From Algoriphagus sp. NG3 (lineage in GTDB: Bacteria > Bacteroidota > Bacteroidia > Cytophagales > Cyclobacteriaceae): a stretch of 64,000 bases of DNA. This document shows positions 59,937 to 64,000 of the stretch, in pieces; the stretch's first letter is position 1, and each line of letters begins with the position of its first letter. The stretch spans positions 3,596,001 through 3,660,000 of the forward strand of contig NZ_CP139421.1 of NCBI RefSeq assembly GCF_034119865.1, read 5' to 3'. Under the pieces are notes generated by a model, which was not told the origin of the DNA, ran no database searches, and saw only the letters and a program-made list of their open reading frames with translations. A program made the position numbers and the translations under genes.

Positions 59937-62900
59937 ATGAATTTTAAAAATTTACTGAACATGCACAGGCACTTACATCAAAAATTCTTGATGCTGTTGT
60001 TTTGTGGAACAATCACAACGGTTCCGTCACTTGCAGAAAGCACTACTGCAGAGGAAATAGCCAATGGATATACGGAGGATTTCCGGATTCCACAGGCTGT
60101 CAATGTATCAGGTACGGTGACTTCCGGTGGAGACAATCTTCCGCTTCCAGGAGTTAACGTGGTCATCAAAGGCACCACAACTGGAGTAGTAACGGATCTG
60201 GAAGGAAAATACTCCCTATCCGTATCAGATGGAAATGTAGTGTTAGTCTTTTCCACTATTGGTTTTGTGACGCAGGAGATTACGGTGGGCAGCCAGTCCA
60301 TTATCAACGTAACCCTGCACGAGGATCTTCAAAATCTCGATGAGGTCATGGTAATCGGCTATGGTACACAAGAAAAAAGTGATGTCACTGGTGCCATATC
60401 CTCTATAAGCGCAGATCAGATCAAAGCTACACCACTTCAAAACCCCATGCAAGCATTGCAAGGGCGCGCAGCCGGAGTGGATATTTCTACCAATGCAAGA
60501 CCAGGGGAGGTGGGACCTATCCGGATTCGTGGTGTCCGTACTATTGCAGGCGGAAATAGCCCTCTATTCGTCGTGGATGGAGTTCCTCTGATTTCTGGAG
60601 GCATAGAGTCTATCAATCCAAATGACATCGAATCCATGGAAGTACTGAAGGATGCTTCGGCCACTGCTATCTATGGATCCAGAGGAGCTAATGGTGTGGT
60701 GTTGATTTCTACCAGAAAAGGCAAAAACGGCAGAACCCAGCTCAACTTTGATGCTTCGGTCAATTTTGATCAACTGGACAATATTGCAGAATACTTCAAT
60801 GCTTCGGAATTTGCAGCCTACAGAAGAGATGCCGCCAGAGCCATTTCAGGTTCGAATCAATATTCAACTCCATATCCTAACCCAGGTGATGATTTCAGGT
60901 ATTTCGGGACAGACCCAAGTGCTTGGGAGACGATCGCAGCTGGCTACTCTTGGGCAGATAAAGAAAATCTAGTCGCCAATATGAGACCAACCACCGCTGA
61001 AGAACAGGCGATGTGGGGAGTATCTGAAGTTCCTATTTATAACCCTGGAAATATCAGGACTACCCCATGGACGGACTATGTAGAAAGGACAGGCGTCACC
61101 CAAAACTATTCCCTCAGCGCAACCATGGGCAACGAAAAAGTGAAGGCATTTCTTTCAGGAGGAATGCTAGATCAGCTAGGGGTCACCGATGATCAGGACT
61201 ATAAAAGATACAATGCCCTAGCAAATGTTGAAATCCAGGCAGTGGACTGGCTAACCCTTGGCGGAAGCCTGAATGTGTCGTATTCGGTACAAAACTATGG
61301 CTACTCTGCCGGTGGGTCGAGGGGATCAAGAACACTGTATGAAGCCTCTCTGGGTCAGCTGCCCTTTGCCGTGCCATACGATGAGGCTGGAAATTACATT
61401 TTCAATCCGGGAGGAAATCCAAATATAATCAACCCTATTCGGGACGCTGATTACGTAATCAATGAGCGCACCACGCTAAGGGCTTTCGGAAGTTTATTTG
61501 CAGAAGCAAGATTAGCAAAAGGCCTTAGGTTCAGGACTATTTTTGGCCCGGACATCAGAAACTACCGTTCTGGACAATTCCAGGCGGCTGAATCCAGTTT
61601 GCGCGGAGGTGGATCTAGCTCTTCTACAAACTATGCTCGGTTAGGCCAGAGTCAGAACCTTGCTTGGACTTGGGAAAATCTGCTATTCTATGATTTCAAT
61701 GTAGGCACAGACCACCAATTCGGCCTCACTTTTCTCCAAAGCTCTTCTATGCAGAGATCAGAAAGCTCGGATATGACAGCCTCGGATTTGCCGTATGATA
61801 GCCAGCTTTGGTACAATCTGGGATCTACTAACAGAGGAGCACTGGATGGATGGGGATCTGGGTTTTCCAAAAGAAGCTTGCTTTCCTATATGGCCAGACT
61901 CAATTATTCCTTCAAAAACAAATATCTGCTCACTATGACTGGCCGGGCGGATGGTGCCTCAGTGTTGAGCAGCGGAAACAAATGGGACTTTTTCCCGTCT
62001 TTTTCCGCAGGATGGAAACTTGAAGAAGAAGGATTTCTACAAGCCCAAAGCTGGCTAAATCAGCTGAAACTCCGCATAGGATATGGAACAGTGGGTAACC
62101 AGTCTGTATCACCTTACAGTACTGCCGGAGGATTGGTGCAGCTACCTTATCAATTTGGTTCTGAGCCGGCTATTGGATACGTCACCAGTAATCCAAAAGG
62201 TTCTTCACAGGGAGCACTACCAAATAAGAATTTGGGATGGGAAAAGACAAGCACCTTAAACATTGGATTGGACTTTGGAATCCTGAATGACAGAATAAGC
62301 GGTTCCTTGGAATATTATGATGCTTCCACTTACGATCTCTTGCTAAACAAAACACCGAATTCCGTAACGGGATACAGTTCTATAACCGTGAATGCGGGAG
62401 AAACACGCAACAGAGGTTTTGAGCTTAGTGTAAACTCCGTCAACATTCAGAAATCCAACTTCCAATGGTCATCCACAATAAATTTCTCGACCAATAAAAA
62501 TGAGATTGTCAACTTGGCTAATGGCCCTATAGATGACATCAATAACCGCTGGTTCATCGGCCAGCCAATTTCAGTTTTCTATGATTTCAGGAAAATCGGA
62601 ATCTGGCAGGAATCTGACGCAGATCTCATGGCACAATACAATGAAAACGGAGCTAGCTACAAGGCAGGAGACATCCGTGTGGAAGATGTGAACGGAGACA
62701 TGAAAATTGACGCAAACAGCGACCGGGTTATATTGGGAACCAGCAATCCAAAATGGACCAGTGGTCTCGTAAACACTTTCAGGTTTCACAATTTTGAATT
62801 ATCCGCATTTATTTATGCCAGATGGGGATATATGGTGCAGGGCGGAGCTGTAGAGCTTTCTGGGCAGTATGCATCCAGAAAAGTGGACTATTGGACTCCG

Positions 62901-63218
62901 ACCAACCCAAGCACCACCTATCCGAGGGCTGATTTCAGCAATGGCGGGCAGCCGATCCACTATTCTACCATGAACTATCAGGATGGTTCATTTATAAAAA
63001 TCAGATACATCTCATTATCCTATAATTTTGGAGACAAAACCCTGAACAGGCTCAACATGAGCAATCTAAGAGTCTATACACAGGTACTCAACCCTTATTT
63101 CTATTCCAAAACTGACTTTTTGGATCCTGACAGTAGCTTCCAAATCGGAGGGGCAAATCCTAGTGCTTCTTCGATTACCACCAGAAGTTTCGTGTTAGGT
63201 CTGAATGTATCATTTTAA
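59937..63218 (+). CDS. SusC/RagA-type TonB-dependent receptor (no STN domain)
   Basis: About 1093 residues from the ATG at 59937; ATGs at 59901 and 59961 are alternatives. Signal segment, then a carboxypeptidase-regulatory-like domain (SGTVTSGGDNLPLPGVNVVI), TonB-box-like DEVMVIGYGTQ, plug (VTGAISSISADQIKATPLQNP, IRGVRTIAGGNSPLFVVDGVPL), and barrel to a final FVLGLNVSF. Unlike the receptor at 4190-7675 it has no STN domain, and no sigma/FecR pair is near, so it is not a trans-envelope signaller. Followed after 14 bases by its SusD partner. Substrate unknown; glycan is typical but no glycoside hydrolase is in view. Confidence 0.94.
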   Translation: MNFKNLLNMHRHLHQKFLMLLFCGTITTVPSLAESTTAEEIANGYTEDFRIPQAVNVSGTVTSGGDNLPLPGVNVVIKGTTTGVVTDLEGKYSLSVSDGNVVLVFSTIGFVTQEITVGSQSIINVTLHEDLQNLDEVMVIGYGTQEKSDVTGAISSISADQIKATPLQNPMQALQGRAAGVDISTNARPGEVGPIRIRGVRTIAGGNSPLFVVDGVPLISGGIESINPNDIESMEVLKDASATAIYGSRGANGVVLISTRKGKNGRTQLNFDASVNFDQLDNIAEYFNASEFAAYRRDAARAISGSNQYSTPYPNPGDDFRYFGTDPSAWETIAAGYSWADKENLVANMRPTTAEEQAMWGVSEVPIYNPGNIRTTPWTDYVERTGVTQNYSLSATMGNEKVKAFLSGGMLDQLGVTDDQDYKRYNALANVEIQAVDWLTLGGSLNVSYSVQNYGYSAGGSRGSRTLYEASLGQLPFAVPYDEAGNYIFNPGGNPNIINPIRDADYVINERTTLRAFGSLFAEARLAKGLRFRTIFGPDIRNYRSGQFQAAESSLRGGGSSSSTNYARLGQSQNLAWTWENLLFYDFNVGTDHQFGLTFLQSSSMQRSESSDMTASDLPYDSQLWYNLGSTNRGALDGWGSGFSKRSLLSYMARLNYSFKNKYLLTMTGRADGASVLSSGNKWDFFPSFSAGWKLEEEGFLQAQSWLNQLKLRIGYGTVGNQSVSPYSTAGGLVQLPYQFGSEPAIGYVTSNPKGSSQGALPNKNLGWEKTSTLNIGLDFGILNDRISGSLEYYDASTYDLLLNKTPNSVTGYSSITVNAGETRNRGFELSVNSVNIQKSNFQWSSTINFSTNKNEIVNLANGPIDDINNRWFIGQPISVFYDFRKIGIWQESDADLMAQYNENGASYKAGDIRVEDVNGDMKIDANSDRVILGTSNPKWTSGLVNTFRFHNFELSAFIYARWGYMVQGGAVELSGQYASRKVDYWTPTNPSTTYPRADFSNGGQPIHYSTMNYQDGSFIKIRYISLSYNFGDKTLNRLNMSNLRVYTQVLNPYFYSKTDFLDPDSSFQIGGANPSASSITTRSFVLGLNVSF

Positions 63219-63232
63219 AAACGTAACTAAAC

Positions 63233-64000
63233 ATGAAGAAGTCATTTATAAAAATAGCATTATTGGGTAGCATCATGTTTTCTTGCCAGGACTTTCTGGA
63301 AGAGGAAATGGTGGCAGTTTTGACCCAGGAGAGATACGAAACTGCTGCAGGTATAGAAGAACTAGTGAATGGGGCGTATGAAGGTCTGCGCTTCTTCCAT
63401 AACTACGAATGGGCATATACGCTCACCAATTATGGCACTGATGAATTTACAAATGGCGGAGGCACTGACCAAGTCATGTGGAACACCTACACCGGTCTTC
63501 TGGCGCCTACAGAAACCAGTAACCTGGCGCCTCTTTGGGATAACATGTATTCTCAAATCAACCTGACGAATACAGGCATAAGAAACATCCCGGTAGTATT
63601 TGGGAATGACCCTACTACGGTGCAGCTCCGAGACACCCGGCTTGGAGAAGTTCACTTCTTTCGGGGATTCAGCTATCTGAAACTGGTAGAGCAATTTGGT
63701 GATGTACCGCTTAAACTAACTCCTACTGAATCTGACGAATCAGACTTCCCAAGAGACCCGAAAAGTGAGGTAATGAAAGTAGTAATGTCAGACTTGAGAG
63801 CTGCCGCAGCACTACTTCCTGCCACAGCCTCCCAACCTGGAAGACTAACCAAAGCTGCAGCCCAGCATTTCTTGGCCAAAGCATACCTATTCAGAGCCAG
63901 TGAGCGCAATGAAGACATCACAGTCACCACAGATCTGGACAGTGCTGCCTATTTTGCAGACGAGGTGATCCTGAATTCAGGAAAAACCTTGGCGCCCAGC
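63233..64000 (+). CDS. SusD/RagB-like lipoprotein, cut by the window end
   Basis: First 256 codons of a SusD-family surface lipoprotein; the frame is open to the last base. Lipobox Cys18 (IMFSC), followed by QDFLEEEMVAVLTQERYETAAGI, which is the classical SusD opening (FLEE...). Tetratricopeptide-like helices follow: LGEVHFFRGFSYLKLVEQFGDVPL and LTKAAAQHFLAKAYLFRA. It pairs with the preceding SusC. Confidence 0.93.
   Translation, partial: MKKSFIKIALLGSIMFSCQDFLEEEMVAVLTQERYETAAGIEELVNGAYEGLRFFHNYEWAYTLTNYGTDEFTNGGGTDQVMWNTYTGLLAPTETSNLAPLWDNMYSQINLTNTGIRNIPVVFGNDPTTVQLRDTRLGEVHFFRGFSYLKLVEQFGDVPLKLTPTESDESDFPRDPKSEVMKVVMSDLRAAAALLPATASQPGRLTKAAAQHFLAKAYLFRASERNEDITVTTDLDSAAYFADEVILNSGKTLAPS

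Overview
The window looks like chromosome of a Bacteroidota bacterium, most likely order Cytophagales and close to Cyclobacteriaceae such as Algoriphagus. That placement is inferred from several lines of evidence: two SusC/SusD pairs, an ECF sigma/FecR module, a gliding-motility-type (CHU_C) C-terminal sorting domain, DUF4270 and DUF4221 lipoproteins, a three-subunit b-type succinate dehydrogenase, a fused DAHP synthase/chorismate mutase, and promoters of the TTTG-N19-TAnnTTTG type.

Layout. 0.2-1 kb: a secreted subclass B1 metallo-beta-lactamase. 1-9.4 kb (minus): an uptake locus read sigma factor, FecR anti-sigma, SusC with an STN signalling domain, SusD, secreted phosphoesterase. 9.7-14 kb: an SDR oxidoreductase, a CPYC flavoprotein, and a coupled beta-helix lipoprotein/diheme cytochrome pair. 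14-15.1 kb: gene-free DNA with palindromic repeats. 15.1-18.8 kb (minus): an outer-membrane barrel, then a symporter/GNAT/amino-acid racemase operon. 19-24.6 kb: an accessory island with a ParE-type toxin-antitoxin pair, a decayed copy of the sdhB 3' end, a small Cys-rich secreted peptide followed by three lipoprotein genes, a truncated DUF2071 gene, and a Fic protein with GATACG operator-like repeats. 24.7-28.2 kb (minus): sdhCAB. 28.4-37 kb: a large surface protein, a DCC protein, fabD, folK, sppA, a flavin reductase and an EEP phosphatase. 37-44.2 kb: repeat-rich DNA, outer-membrane/DUF4270/kelch genes and a LytS/LytTR two-component pair. 44.3-46.7 kb: an AT-rich two-gene module with a SIR2-like protein and a YbjQ-domain protein. 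46.9-50 kb: lysS and proline dehydrogenase. 50.4-57 kb: an aromatic amino-acid operon (DAHPS/CM, aroB, aroA, pheA, aminotransferase, tyrA) preceded by a promoter, a Phe/Tyr-rich leader peptide and an attenuator. 57.4-64 kb: a kelch protein, a SIMPL-domain protein and a second SusC/SusD pair cut by the window end.

Strongest candidates for undescribed biology. (1) The complete-looking transcription attenuator in front of the aromatic operon. (2) The SIR2-like + YbjQ-domain pair, which resembles an NAD-targeting defence module. (3) The Cys-rich peptide / beta-propeller / CPSC-thioredoxin-like cassette. (4) The arrangement in which a displaced sdhB 3' end and the intact sdhB bracket the 19.9-24.7 kb island, as expected for an element that inserted into the end of sdhB. 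No integrase, CRISPR array, tRNA or rRNA gene was seen. All family names are from reading the translations by eye; no searches were run.
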